Below are positions 1 to 9,360 of a stretch of 55,026 bases of DNA, one piece after another. Origin of the DNA: Bryobacteraceae bacterium (GTDB lineage Bacteria; Acidobacteriota; Terriglobia; Bryobacterales; Bryobacteraceae). The notes beneath the pieces are model-generated. The model saw only the letters and a list, made by a program, of their open reading frames with translations, was not told where the DNA came from and searched no databases. The position numbers were made by a program, and so were the translations under genes. Within the stretch, counting starts at the first letter, position 1. The number at the start of each line of letters is the position of its first letter. The stretch covers positions 1 through 55,026 of the forward strand of contig JASIAM010000108.1 of assembly GCA_030041985.1 (NCBI GenBank). The letters run 5' to 3'.

Positions 1-1012
1 CGATGTGCGCGCGGCCCGCGCCATCGGCCGGAAAATTCCGTTCGTAAAGACGCCGGCCGAGCGCATTGATGGAGTGCACTTCCACGCGCTCCCCCAGGTG
101 CGGCTCATTGCTGATCAGACGCCGCAGTTTCGCCTCAAGCGCGTGGGCCAGAGTACCTGAGAAAGTGCCCAGCAGGACACGCGCGTCAGGATGAGCGCGC
201 GCCAGAAACACCGCGCGATGCAGCGCCACAATGGTTTTTCCCGTTCCGGCGGAACCCGAAACGCGCGCGGGGCCCCGGTAATCGCGTTCTACTAACTGGC
301 GCTGCGCGGGATGCAGAAAGACCGTCCACTTGTCCCAGGGATAGTTGAGCGCGCGCTCCAGTTCTTCGAGCGTGTTCATTACACGGAAGCGCCGCTGGGC
401 ATCGGGATGCGCGAATGGATCGGCGCCCGGCGCTGGGGCCTGAGCCGGCTGCGGGCGCGCGCCAATCGCCAGATCGAGCAGAGCCTCCGCCGCTTCCGCC
501 GGCAGGTGAGCAGCCAACTCCAGCACGGTGTCTTCATTGGCCTGGCGCACATCCTCCAGCCACTCCGCCGGAATGCCGTAGCTGAGCAGCTCCTGGTCGG
601 CAATCGCGGCGAACAGTCTGGGTTTGGGCGGGGCCGGCCGCTCGGCTTCTACGTACTTGGGGATAATGACTTCCTGCACCGTTTCCCGAATCTCGACCAG
701 TTGCGCGGCCCCGGTTTTCGGGTGCGCCTCGAGTTTGCGCCGCTCGGCCCATTGGTAGGCATCGTCGTGGTGGCTTGTGTAACACAACAGCAGGCTCGAA
801 TCGGTTCTGTGCACAATCAGGCGGACGTCGCGATTCACCCGCACCGACCAGAAATGCGGATCGCGGGCTCGATCGAGCTTGTGGAATTGCAGCGCGGGAT
901 GGACGGGGTTCAACTGCAGGTCGAACGCCGTGGTCTTTACCGCCTTTTGCTCCTCTCCGCTAAGCCGCGCCAGGCTATCGGTGAACGTGTCGGCGATGCG
1001 GAATTCCATCAT
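1..1012 (-). CDS. SF1 (UvrD-like) helicase with RelE/ParE-like N-terminal domain, partial
   Basis: The gene is open at the left edge; 337 codons are visible. Its ATG (1012-1010) overlaps the mod stop as ATGA, so it is probably translationally coupled to mod. Residues 1-95 resemble a RelE/ParE-type toxin fold: a start like MEFRIADTFTDSLARL, then FHKL, HFWSVRVNRDVRLIVHR and a Tyr/His-rich end. A variable linker follows. The helicase part begins near residue 235 with HPAQRQLVERDY, has the Walker A GSAGTGKT at about 253-260 and a motif Ia-like GTFSGTLA. UvrD-type enzymes unwind DNA with ATP. Its place as third gene of a type III R-M operon suggests DNA defence. Whether the RelE-like part cuts RNA or only binds nucleic acid cannot be told. 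The C-terminal motifs lie outside the window. Confidence 0.8.
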   Translation of the reverse strand, partial: MMEFRIADTFTDSLARLSGEEQKAVKTTAFDLQLNPVHPALQFHKLDRARDPHFWSVRVNRDVRLIVHRTDSSLLLCYTSHHDDAYQWAERRKLEAHPKTGAAQLVEIRETVQEVIIPKYVEAERPAPPKPRLFAAIADQELLSYGIPAEWLEDVRQANEDTVLELAAHLPAEAAEALLDLAIGARPQPAQAPAPGADPFAHPDAQRRFRVMNTLEELERALNYPWDKWTVFLHPAQRQLVERDYRGPARVSGSAGTGKTIVALHRAVFLARAHPDARVLLGTFSGTLAHALEAKLRRLISNEPHLGERVEVHSINALGRRLYERNFPADGAGRAHI

Positions 1013-3810
1013 CCGGCCCGAAACACTTTCATGACTTCATCGCCCAGGTGATTGATCACCTTCACGGCGATCCGCCCGCAATCCGGTTTGGAAAAGGGCC
1101 GCGAGGTGTCGCTGTTCAGCGTGGCCCAGGCCTCTTCGTTGATCTCCGCTTTGAGCGTGGTCTTGAGCGCTTTGTACGGATCGTTCGCGCCCAGGAAATA
1201 GGCCTGGCGGACAAAGAAGCTTTCTTCGTTGTAGTCCGTGTCGAGGAACCAGCAGGCGATGCCTTCCGGCCCGTCGCTGCGCACTTCACCGGTGTTGGGA
1301 TGAAACACATCGACGCCCTTGATCTTGACGCGGATCTGCCCTTCGCCGGCCGGCAGAATTGCGATATCCGGCTCGCCGAAGATGACGAACAGGTTGCCCT
1401 TTCCGGTGTTTTTTAAGTCATCGGCCATGTGGAGATCGGCATTCATGCGCGCTTTGAGGACAGGGATGCAGCCCAGCTTGTTGAATTCGGTGGAGCGGGC
1501 ATCGTAGTTGAATGCGCAGGTGATGAGGACGTCGAAACCGGAGTCGCCGGCCTCGCGCGCCGCTTCCACCAGGTCGGGGCGGGAAACCGTGCCGAATTCC
1601 GGACCGATGAAAATGGCGGCGCGCCGTTGTTTCGCCGCGCTCTCGCCGCCTTCGAAGTAGCGGCCTTCGGCGCACACCAGATTTCCGGGCCAGGGAGTGA
1701 TGGAAGAAAAACGGATTCTGTCTTCTTTGTGCGCCTGCTGCACACCGGCAGTCTCCAGATTTTCAAGGATCATGCGGACGAAATCCCGCTCGCCGTTGGT
1801 GGCGGAATTGGCGGATGGATCGATCAGTTCATCATTTTCATCCACCGCCAGCGCGCGATGCGGAGAAAGGCTTTCGACGGTGAACGGGCCGGCCACGCGG
1901 ACCTTGCGATCGTTTGAATAGGGCTTGTCGTAGAGGTATTCGAATTCGGCCTTGGACGCAATGGAGGCGTCGATTTCTTTTTGCCGGGCGATGCGCTCAC
2001 GCCACCATTTGGCGTGCAGCTTCTTGGCGGGCGCGGGCCATTTTTCCTCGGCCTCGCGCGGGATTTCCCATTCTTCCCATTTGCGCTCGAGCGCCTGATT
2101 GAGCTGCTGCCGCAGCGGCTCCAGAATGGATTGGAATTTCTCCCAGATGACATCGATTTCGGCATTGTTGGCGATCGATTTGAGCGTGATGTGCGGCACG
2201 CGCTCGTAGACGAAGCCATGGCGGATATTGCCATAGGTGGGCGCTTCGGCAGGGATCGAGCGCGTCACTTCGGCTTCTTTGATCTGGCCTTCTTTGCTAT
2301 CGGCGAGGATGTAATACGGATAGCGCGCGCCCATGATGCGGGCGCGGGCCAGCGCCAGCGCGACGCGGGAGGTATCGATGGTGATCCACCGCCGTCCCCA
2401 CTGCTCAGCGACGTAAGCGGTGGTGCCCGAGCCGCAGGTGGGGTCAAGGACGAGGTCGCCGGGGTCGGTGGTCATGAGAATCGCCCGTTCTAGCACCGAA
2501 TTTGAGGTTTGAACCACGTAGACCTTGGGGTCGGACCTACTTTGAACGCTGCCATATATATCGACCCACAGGGCGGACAGGGAAACGACCGAAAAGTCGT
2601 TTAAGTAACGGACATATCTGAGCACACCACCGCTGGTCGCTTCAACGCGGCGCGCCCTAACCAAACGGCTGAACCCAAGCTCGCCCGTTTTCCAGTACCC
2701 TGTTCTTGGCCGGTATTGCCTGTTCTGGAAGGTTACTGGGAAGTCGCCTGGGGGCTTCGTGCTCGTCAGAGCGCTAAGCTGAAAACGCTCAATCCCTTCT
2801 GAGATTTGTCGCGCCTCCTTTTCCGCTGGGGTCATCGGCCGTCGCACGCCCGACGGCTCTTCGCACTGGTCGTAGCGATCATCTGATCCCCGCTCCAGTT
2901 TGTTGAGGAAAAGCTGGCGGTACTTTACAGCCTCCTTTCTCTTTGCATAACAAAGAAGGTAGTCGATGGTACCAGCAATGAGGTCTGAAGTTGCGCTCGC
3001 GGTCTTTTGGAAGATAACCTCGGACACGAAGTTCTGGGACCCAAACACCTCATCTAGCAACGTCCTCACTCGGTGAACGTTTTCGTCACCAATTTGCACA
3101 AAAAGTGTCCCGGTCTCATGTAGCAAGTCACGTGCAGTGGTGAGGCGGTCACGGAGATAGGTTAGGTAGGAGTGGATACCGTCGCGCCATGTATCCCGAA
3201 ACGCTTTCACCTGCTCCGGCTCGCGGGTGATGTGATCGATCTTGCCGTCGACTACAGTATTAGTTGTCGTCGACCATTGAAAATTCGAATTGAACCGGAT
3301 CCCATACGGCGGATCAATATAAATACACTGCACCTGTCCGCGCAGGCCCTCTCGCTCCGCCAGTGACGCCATCACCTGCAAGCTGTCGCCGAGAATCATG
3401 CGGTTCGACCAGTTGGCGTCGTGCTGGTAAAACTCCGTCTTGGCATTGTCGTCAGGCAAACCGTTGAAATCCGCGAAGAGGTCGAACTGGTCTTCATCGG
3501 CCCGTTTGGCGGCCTGGCTGCGGCGCAGCAGATCGTCAATCAGAACCTTGGGATGCACCTTCTCCTGGATGTATAGCGGCGGCGCGTGGACCACCAGGTC
3601 CGACCAATTCTGCTCATCCTTGCCGCGCCAGACAAGCTGCGGGTCCAGATCGCGGTTGCGGCGCTCGTACGCCACCCGGATCGGACTCTGCTGCTCCTTC
3701 TGCATTACCGATTGGTATTCGGCCGTGGGAATGTTCTTCCGGGAAGCCTCCGTATGCTTCAGTGATTCGATGGTTTTCTTTTTCTCTTTCACATCGCTGC
3801 CGCGAGCCAT
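1009..3810 (-). CDS. mod: Type III restriction-modification methyltransferase subunit (Mod)
   Basis: DNA adenine N6-methyltransferase of the beta class, 933 aa, longer than the roughly 650 aa of the classic EcoP1 and EcoP15 Mod. Motif IV DPPYGIRF is at 166-173 and the SAM-binding motif DPTCGSGTTAY at about 455-465, so the catalytic motif precedes the SAM motif with the target-recognition region between them. Mod sets the sequence specificity of both methylation and cleavage. It lies 11 bp after res and overlaps the helicase start, so the three form one operon. The long C-terminal part (about 500-933) carries no motif I can name. DNA for residues about 167-310 is visibly poorer in GC than the flanks, as expected where target-recognition segments are exchanged. 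Confidence 0.92.
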   Translation of the reverse strand: MARGSDVKEKKKTIESLKHTEASRKNIPTAEYQSVMQKEQQSPIRVAYERRNRDLDPQLVWRGKDEQNWSDLVVHAPPLYIQEKVHPKVLIDDLLRRSQAAKRADEDQFDLFADFNGLPDDNAKTEFYQHDANWSNRMILGDSLQVMASLAEREGLRGQVQCIYIDPPYGIRFNSNFQWSTTTNTVVDGKIDHITREPEQVKAFRDTWRDGIHSYLTYLRDRLTTARDLLHETGTLFVQIGDENVHRVRTLLDEVFGSQNFVSEVIFQKTASATSDLIAGTIDYLLCYAKRKEAVKYRQLFLNKLERGSDDRYDQCEEPSGVRRPMTPAEKEARQISEGIERFQLSALTSTKPPGDFPVTFQNRQYRPRTGYWKTGELGFSRLVRARRVEATSGGVLRYVRYLNDFSVVSLSALWVDIYGSVQSRSDPKVYVVQTSNSVLERAILMTTDPGDLVLDPTCGSGTTAYVAEQWGRRWITIDTSRVALALARARIMGARYPYYILADSKEGQIKEAEVTRSIPAEAPTYGNIRHGFVYERVPHITLKSIANNAEIDVIWEKFQSILEPLRQQLNQALERKWEEWEIPREAEEKWPAPAKKLHAKWWRERIARQKEIDASIASKAEFEYLYDKPYSNDRKVRVAGPFTVESLSPHRALAVDENDELIDPSANSATNGERDFVRMILENLETAGVQQAHKEDRIRFSSITPWPGNLVCAEGRYFEGGESAAKQRRAAIFIGPEFGTVSRPDLVEAAREAGDSGFDVLITCAFNYDARSTEFNKLGCIPVLKARMNADLHMADDLKNTGKGNLFVIFGEPDIAILPAGEGQIRVKIKGVDVFHPNTGEVRSDGPEGIACWFLDTDYNEESFFVRQAYFLGANDPYKALKTTLKAEINEEAWATLNSDTSRPFSKPDCGRIAVKVINHLGDEVMKVFRAG

Positions 3811-3821
3811 TTTCGTGTTCC

Positions 3822-6800
3822 TCAGGCTGTCGCCGCCACGCAGGCGGAGCCGATCATCCTATCGAATTCCCGTTCCATCGAAGCCTCGAAGTCGCTCTTG
3901 ATCTGGTAAACGTCGGTAAGCTCGGCGAAGGCCCAGCGGCCGAATTTTCCATGGTTGTTCACGCCGGGCACCCAGTAGGTTTCCATCGCCGCCTTCTTCT
4001 CCTTGGCATCCTCGCGGCGGTAGCCCTTGATCTCGACGATCAGGTGCAGCGGGTCGCTTTCGCCATGGCCATCGTCGACCACGACGATGAAATCCGGAAG
4101 ATACTTGCGGGTCTCGGAACCGTAACGGTACGGAACCTCCAGGCCCAGGCTGTGATTCTTCACATAGGCCTTCACCTTCGGGTGCGACTCGGCGACACGG
4201 CAAAATTCCTTTTCCCAGTGGCTATCCAGAATGATCCAATTCACATGGCAGCGGCGCGAATCGGCCTCCCAACGAAAGCTGCGCGAGGTGGTGAAATTCA
4301 CGTGGCTGGTCGAACCGGCGGGATTGTAAGGGTCGAGCACCGCTTTGATGGGGCGCGTCCCGGCGAAGGATCGGGTGATGGCGGCGGTGATGCGCTCGCA
4401 GGCCATGTCCGCAAGCTCCTGGTACAGCAGCAGCGCGGGATAAGTATCGCCTTTCAAAACCAGGCAGGTGTTCACCCATTCGCGGCTGATCCGCATGAGC
4501 TGCCCGAAAAGGTGGAGTTGCGGATCTTCGCCGGGATCGCGCCACTTGGTGTAGATCAGGCGCTTCGTCAGATGGAAGAGCAGCGTGGAGCGGCGTACGT
4601 CGCCGAGATGTTCCAGGCTCAGGTCCACACCTTCGCCGATGATGCCGGAATTGCGGGTGATGGAGGGGCCGACCAGATCGGGGGTCAATTCCAGAACAGA
4701 ATCGGCGTTGAATTGCGCGGTGAGGCGGTCTTGCGGTAATTCCACGCGATAGCCGGAGACGCGCGGAAAGCGGATTTCCAGGGCATCGCGCTCGGGGCGC
4801 ACCGCGCGCACCACAACCGTTTCGCGCGAGGGCTGCACCGGAGCGACCACCGGCTTGGCGGTGAAATCGAAAGGGATGCCAAGGATATCGGCGTATTCCA
4901 CGTTGAACAGCCCGTTTTCATTGAGCTCGTAGGACTGGCGCCGCAGCGCGCGGCCGATCACCTGCTCGCACAGAAGCTGCGTGCCGAACGCGCGCACCCC
5001 CAGCACATGCGTGACCGTGTTGGCATCCCAGCCTTCAGTGAGCATGGAGACCGAAACCACGCAGCGGATGGATTCTCCCAGGCGGCCCTGTTTGCCCACC
5101 GTGTTCATCACTTCCCGCAGGAGGCTTTCATCGGTCAGGTTCTCCGCCTGCTGCCGGTCGCCGGTGCGATCCATAATCTCGCGGCGGAAACGCTCGATTT
5201 CATCGGCGGCCATGGAGCGGAAGTTATCGTCCAGTCCCTCGCCGGACTCAAGCTGTTCACTATCGATCAGCAGCGTGCGCGGGCGGGCCAGGGGATTGCC
5301 GTGCTCATCGAAATTGCGGAAAAGCGCCAGGCGGCCGTTGTGGAGAGTTTCGGTGCCGTCTTCATTCTTTTGCCGGAACCCCGAAATGTAGTCATAGACT
5401 AACTTCGACGCGGAGGTGTTGTTGCAGACCACAATGAAGCATGGGGGGACGCGGATGCCGTTCTCCGCCCACAACGCAAAGGTCTTTTCGTAGTGGCCGT
5501 AGAGGGCTTCGAGCGCGGTTTGCAACTCCACGGGCAGTCTCAAGGGGTCGAGCGGGTTGCCCGCCTTACCGGCTTTCGTGCGGCCCTTGCGCGGCATGCG
5601 CTGGCGGATATGTTCCCAAAGGTTGCGGAATTTCGGCACGTCGGCGCCGGGGATGTTGTCGGCCACGGGAACACGCGGCAGCTTCACGATGCCGCACTCG
5701 ATGGCGTCCATCAGCGAAAAGTCGCTCATGGTCCAGGGGAACAGCGTGCCTTCGGCGTAGCCGGAGCCGCGCAGGAAGAAGGGCGTGGCCGAAAGATCCA
5801 TCACGCGATGGATGCCCAGCTTGCGGTTCACGGTTTCGAGGCCGGTGATCCACAGGCGCGCGGCTTCTTTATTGCGCTCGGCCTCCTGCTTATCGTCCGT
5901 AGTGAGGTCGCGCTCGGCGGCTTCACCGGGCTTTTCGCGGTAGCAGTGATGCGCCTCGTCGTTCAACACCAGAATGTTTTTGAGGCCCATCAAATCCGGC
6001 ATCACCCGCTGCAGCATCTGCCCTTCGGTTTCGGCGGTGTTCAAGTCTTTGCCGCGGCCGCGCAGCAGCGCGCGGCCCACTTTCGAAATTTCGACGCGCT
6101 CGCGCAGTTTGAAGGCATGGTAATTGGTGATGACGATTTTGGCTCGTTCCAGGTCGGCCTGCATGTCGCTCGGCACGAGCTCCCGGCTGGCATAGTAACT
6201 GTCCCGGTCGTTGGGATAGAGCACGCGCAGGCGGTCGCGGATGGTCAAGCCTGGCGAGACTACCAGGAAACCCCGCGTAAAATTCTTGCTGGCGGGCCGG
6301 CGAACGGCGTTGATGGTCTGCCAGGCGATCAGCATCGCCATGACGGTGGTCTTCCCGGCCCCGGTGGCCAGCTTCAGCGCCAGCCGCATCAATTCGGGGT
6401 TGGCGTCGTGATTCGCGTTGGCCAGGTGATCCAGAAAGGCTTTGCCCGCCTTGCCGCTTTTGGGCGCGACTTCGGTAAGCCAGATGGCGGTTTCCACGGC
6501 TTCAATCTGGCAGAAGAAAGGACGGATGCTATTAAACTTATGGTTGCGCCAATGCTGCAGGAGGCGCGCCGTTTCCGGTGTCACCATCCACTCAGCAGGA
6601 TTGGGCCAGTTGCGCCATTGATCGATATGCCATCGGAGTTCGTTAATGACGGGCGTCGGATCATACTGCTGCTTTTCCGTGGACAGGCCGGCTCCCTCGT
6701 TAAACACGATCGGCTGCTGGCCTTCCGCACCTCCCCGCTGTCGCGGCTTCGGAATCGGCGTAAGGAACGTAACCTGGCGGCGGCTCTCAATGATCCTTTG

Positions 6801-6893
6801 GGTGGGCTGCCCTTGCGCGTCCAGTTCCCAATGGCGGCTCGGATATGCGTATGGCGAGTTCAGAATCGGCCGTTCAAAGAATGGGTTATCCAT
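3822..6893 (-). CDS. res: Type III restriction enzyme, helicase/nuclease subunit (Res)
   Basis: DEAD/DEAH-type SF2 ATPase with a C-terminal nuclease, 1023 aa, within the family's usual size. Walker A ATGAGKTT is at 176-183, DEAH at about 312, the motif III SATPFF near 366, and motif VI QVIGRALRR at about 640-650. The PD-(D/E)xK nuclease is seen as LPDFIVVVDD near 931 and VEIKGY near 952. Res slides on or translocates DNA with ATP and cuts when partnered with Mod. It is the first gene of the operon (res, mod, helicase), the reverse of the mod-res order of many type III loci. All key residues are present, so the enzyme looks intact. It starts 83 bp after msrB on the same strand, in an unrelated context. 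Confidence 0.93.
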   Translation of the reverse strand: MDNPFFERPILNSPYAYPSRHWELDAQGQPTQRIIESRRQVTFLTPIPKPRQRGGAEGQQPIVFNEGAGLSTEKQQYDPTPVINELRWHIDQWRNWPNPAEWMVTPETARLLQHWRNHKFNSIRPFFCQIEAVETAIWLTEVAPKSGKAGKAFLDHLANANHDANPELMRLALKLATGAGKTTVMAMLIAWQTINAVRRPASKNFTRGFLVVSPGLTIRDRLRVLYPNDRDSYYASRELVPSDMQADLERAKIVITNYHAFKLRERVEISKVGRALLRGRGKDLNTAETEGQMLQRVMPDLMGLKNILVLNDEAHHCYREKPGEAAERDLTTDDKQEAERNKEAARLWITGLETVNRKLGIHRVMDLSATPFFLRGSGYAEGTLFPWTMSDFSLMDAIECGIVKLPRVPVADNIPGADVPKFRNLWEHIRQRMPRKGRTKAGKAGNPLDPLRLPVELQTALEALYGHYEKTFALWAENGIRVPPCFIVVCNNTSASKLVYDYISGFRQKNEDGTETLHNGRLALFRNFDEHGNPLARPRTLLIDSEQLESGEGLDDNFRSMAADEIERFRREIMDRTGDRQQAENLTDESLLREVMNTVGKQGRLGESIRCVVSVSMLTEGWDANTVTHVLGVRAFGTQLLCEQVIGRALRRQSYELNENGLFNVEYADILGIPFDFTAKPVVAPVQPSRETVVVRAVRPERDALEIRFPRVSGYRVELPQDRLTAQFNADSVLELTPDLVGPSITRNSGIIGEGVDLSLEHLGDVRRSTLLFHLTKRLIYTKWRDPGEDPQLHLFGQLMRISREWVNTCLVLKGDTYPALLLYQELADMACERITAAITRSFAGTRPIKAVLDPYNPAGSTSHVNFTTSRSFRWEADSRRCHVNWIILDSHWEKEFCRVAESHPKVKAYVKNHSLGLEVPYRYGSETRKYLPDFIVVVDDGHGESDPLHLIVEIKGYRREDAKEKKAAMETYWVPGVNNHGKFGRWAFAELTDVYQIKSDFEASMEREFDRMIGSACVAATA

Positions 6894-6976
6894 GCGGTCC
6901 GGAGCGCGTCCCCATTCATTGGTGCGCGAGGGCGGGCTTTCCGCTCAAGATATCATTCCTCGCGGCACAGGCTCGG

Positions 6977-7540
6977 TCATTTCTCTTTCGGCACAAAGCG
7001 CAGCGCTGCCGAATTAATGCAGTAGCGCTGATTCGTCGGTTGCGGCCCGTCGTCGAAAATATGGCCCAGGTGCGCGTCGCAGCGGCTGCACAGCACTTCG
7101 GTGCGCTCCATCCAGAGGCTCTTGTCGCTTTCGGTGCGCACGTTCTCTTCGGCTGCGGGCGCCCAGAAACTCGGCCAGCCAGTGCCGGAATCGTACTTCT
7201 CGTCGGAGCGGAACAGTGGGGTGCCGCAACACGCGCACCGGTACATGCCCTCTTCGTGGTTGTTCCAGTAGCGGCCGGTGAAGGCCCGTTCGGTGCCCTT
7301 TTGCCTTGTGACCGCAAATTCCTCAGGCGTCAGTTCCTTCTGCCATTCGGCATCGCTCTTTTCGATTTTGTTCATCCGGAGCGTCTCCTCCCGCTTTCCA
7401 TTATCTGAAAACATCACGATCGTAACCGGTGGTCCGGTGCCGGGCGCGCGCGGGTCCGGCAGGGGACGCTCTTTCCGGTACACGAGCGCAAACCAGCCGG
7501 CCATAGCCATCGGCATGAACAGCAGCGCGCGCCGCTCCAT
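6977..7540 (-). CDS. msrB: Peptide-methionine (R)-S-oxide reductase, membrane-anchored
   Basis: Reduces methionine-R-sulfoxide in proteins. The MsrB domain spans about 60-185: zinc cysteines C102/C105 and C151/C154, the GTGWPSF loop at 119-125, and the catalytic Cys174 in QRYCINS. Residues 5-21 are hydrophobic and followed by a Pro-rich linker, so the enzyme is probably exported or anchored facing the periplasm, unlike the plain cytoplasmic form of about 140 aa. The start is supported by an AGGA-type ribosome site 8 nt upstream, which lies in the end of the glycosylase gene 4 bp before it; the two are co-transcribed. Confidence 0.93.
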   Translation of the reverse strand: MERRALLFMPMAMAGWFALVYRKERPLPDPRAPGTGPPVTIVMFSDNGKREETLRMNKIEKSDAEWQKELTPEEFAVTRQKGTERAFTGRYWNNHEEGMYRCACCGTPLFRSDEKYDSGTGWPSFWAPAAEENVRTESDKSLWMERTEVLCSRCDAHLGHIFDDGPQPTNQRYCINSAALRFVPKEK

Positions 7541-7544
7541 ACCG

Positions 7545-8156
7545 TTATCCTACTCCCGCCTGCTTGCGGGCACTTACATAGCGGTTGCCGCGCACCAGGA
7601 AACGCAGCGGCCAATCGGCGCAGTGGCGGATTCCGATCCGCGGCGTCACGTCGATTTCCACGCGGCGCATATCCGCAGGCGCTCGCACCACCAGAGGCCC
7701 ACGCGTCAGATCAACTCCGTTATGCGCGCGCGTAATTCCCATCGCCAGCGTCAACTTTCCCGGACCGGAAGCCAGGTCTTCCGGCTTCTTGGCCGCGGGC
7801 CTGCGCTTCCGCATGATTTCCACTCCCGCCACCGGTTCCAAGGCGCGAATCAGGACGCACCCCGGCTGGCCCTTGGGCTCCACCACGATATTCAGGCAAT
7901 CGTACATGCCGTAAATGAAGTAAACGTAGGCATGGCCGGGCGGCCCGAAAATAACTCGTGTGCGATCGGTGATCCCGCGGGCCGAATGCGCCGCCAGATC
8001 GTCTCCGCCGAGATACGCTTCTGTCTCCACAATGGCGCCCGCTGCCTCCCCATGCACCAACACCTTTCCTAGAAGATCGCGCGCTACTTCGATGGTTGGC
8101 CGCTCGTAAAAGCTGCGCGGGAGAATTCGCCCCAATGCCATAGTGGAAAACATCAT
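7545..8156 (-). CDS. mpg: 3-methyladenine DNA glycosylase (AAG/MPG family)
   Basis: Excises alkylated and deaminated purines as the first step of base-excision repair. The 203 aa protein has the family features: ARDLLGK near the N-terminus, VETEAYLG with the catalytic Glu, [15 protein letters not shown], and the conserved [12 protein letters not shown]. The length matches bacterial members. Several in-frame Met codons (residues 1, 2 and 6) make the exact start uncertain. It is divergent from thpR, 50 bp away, and leads a two-gene unit with msrB, so both genes deal with chemical damage. Confidence 0.93.
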   Translation of the reverse strand: MMFSTMALGRILPRSFYERPTIEVARDLLGKVLVHGEAAGAIVETEAYLGGDDLAAHSARGITDRTRVIFGPPGHAYVYFIYGMYDCLNIVVEPKGQPGCVLIRALEPVAGVEIMRKRRPAAKKPEDLASGPGKLTLAMGITRAHNGVDLTRGPLVVRAPADMRRVEIDVTPRIGIRHCADWPLRFLVRGNRYVSARKQAGVG

Positions 8157-8206
8157 CTTCGCCGATTTGCGCGGTTCTGTGACATCCTGAAGAATCCATA
8201 TTATTC

Positions 8207-8758
8207 ATGCGCCTGTTTACCGCACTGGACCTTCCGCAAACAGTCATCGCGAATTTGGAAGCTCTCCTCGATACCTTGCGCCCCACCGCTGCCATCCACT
8301 GGAGTCCTCCGGCCAACCTCCACATCACCACCAAATTTATCGGCCACTGGCCCGATGCGCGCCTCGACGAATTGCTGGCGGCGTTACGTGCCCTCGGCCC
8401 GCTCCCGCCCATCGCCGTCGAGATTCGGAAATTGGATTTCTTCCCCAATCCGCGCTCGCCGCGGATTTTCTGGTGCGGGGTGGAAGCGCCCGGCCTCGAC
8501 GCTTTGGCCGCCGCCACCGAGGAGGCCACCGCCCGATTGGGGATCGCCAGCGAAAACCGCGCCTTTTCGCCGCACCTGACGCTGGCCAGAATCAAAGAGC
8601 GGCTCAGCCTTCACAAATTGAACGAAGCCATTTCGCGCTTGCCGTCACTGGATTTCGGCCATTTTTCGGTGGACCGCTTCTTCTTGTATCAAAGTAAACT
8701 GCACCCGTCCGGATCTGTGTACACTAAGCTTCGAGAGTTTCCCTTTTCCCAGTCATGA
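8207..8758 (+). CDS. thpR: RNA 2',3'-cyclic phosphodiesterase (2H family)
   Basis: A 183 aa member of the LigT/ThpR family. The two catalytic HxTx motifs are visible: HIT at 39-41 (LHITTKFIGHW) and HLT at 123-125 (PHLTLARIK), spaced as in the family. The N-terminus MRLFTALDLP is typical. It opens 2',3'-cyclic phosphate ends of RNA; its cellular role in most bacteria is unclear. Its TGA overlaps the plsY ATG, so it leads the thpR-plsY-gpsA run by translational coupling, although no functional link to lipid synthesis is known. Confidence 0.92.
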   Translation: MRLFTALDLPQTVIANLEALLDTLRPTAAIHWSPPANLHITTKFIGHWPDARLDELLAALRALGPLPPIAVEIRKLDFFPNPRSPRIFWCGVEAPGLDALAAATEEATARLGIASENRAFSPHLTLARIKERLSLHKLNEAISRLPSLDFGHFSVDRFFLYQSKLHPSGSVYTKLREFPFSQS

Positions 8759-9360
8759 TTCCTCTGCTTACCGTTCTCCTCGCTTACATTCTTGGATCAA
8801 TACCCGTCGGATACCTGATGGTCAAGTGGCGAACGGGGAAGGATATCCGTGCATCGGGCAGCGGGAATATCGGGGCAACTAACGTCCTGCGAACTACGGG
8901 CGCGTGGGCCGGGATCGTCACGCTGGTGCTCGACATCGCAAAAGGCTACCTGGCGGTGTGGATCGCGGACTATGCCAGTTCCGGCAGTCCTTTCTGGATG
9001 AGCCTGGCCGCGCTGGCTGTCATGGCCGGGCATACGTTCCCGGTTTTTCTCCAGTTTAAAGGAGGGAAAGCCGTAGCCTCCTTTCTGGGCGCTTTTCTCA
9101 GGCTCACGCCACTTGCGACGATTGCTATTCTTGTAGTATTTGTGGCGGCCGTGGCTTGGTCCCGGCATATTTCTCTCGGAAGCATCGTTGCTGCCGGTAC
9201 GCTGCCGCTGGCCCTGTGGCTGATCGAGAAGCCGCAGGCAATCGTGATTCTGGTTTCGATTGTGGCGGCCATTTTGATTATCTACAGACATAAAACAAAC
9301 ATTCACCGGCTCCACGAAGGCACGGAACACGTCCTGAGTTTTGGGATGCGGCGGCAGTGA
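8755..9360 (+). CDS. plsY: Acyl-phosphate:glycerol-3-phosphate acyltransferase
   Basis: Integral membrane enzyme, 201 aa, that moves an acyl chain from acyl-phosphate to sn-glycerol-3-phosphate, the first step of phospholipid synthesis. About five hydrophobic segments are visible, along with the conserved loops GSIPVGY, RASGSGNIGATNVLRTTG, GHTFPVFLQFKGGKAVA and IYRHKTNIHRLHEGTE. ATGA overlap with thpR upstream and a GTGA overlap with gpsA downstream. The neighbour gpsA makes the glycerol-3-phosphate that PlsY uses, so the pair forms a metabolic unit. Confidence 0.96.
   Translation: MIPLLTVLLAYILGSIPVGYLMVKWRTGKDIRASGSGNIGATNVLRTTGAWAGIVTLVLDIAKGYLAVWIADYASSGSPFWMSLAALAVMAGHTFPVFLQFKGGKAVASFLGAFLRLTPLATIAILVVFVAAVAWSRHISLGSIVAAGTLPLALWLIEKPQAIVILVSIVAAILIIYRHKTNIHRLHEGTEHVLSFGMRRQ

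Noticed and set aside
3762-4739. Plus-strand frame of 325 codons across the res/mod junction
   Set aside because: Antisense to the nuclease part of res; no family pattern and no ribosome site.
5493-7025. Long plus-strand open frame (510 codons) inside res
   Set aside because: Lies wholly antisense to the motif-complete res gene. Codon bias in GC-rich genes leaves such mirror frames open; no domain is visible in it.
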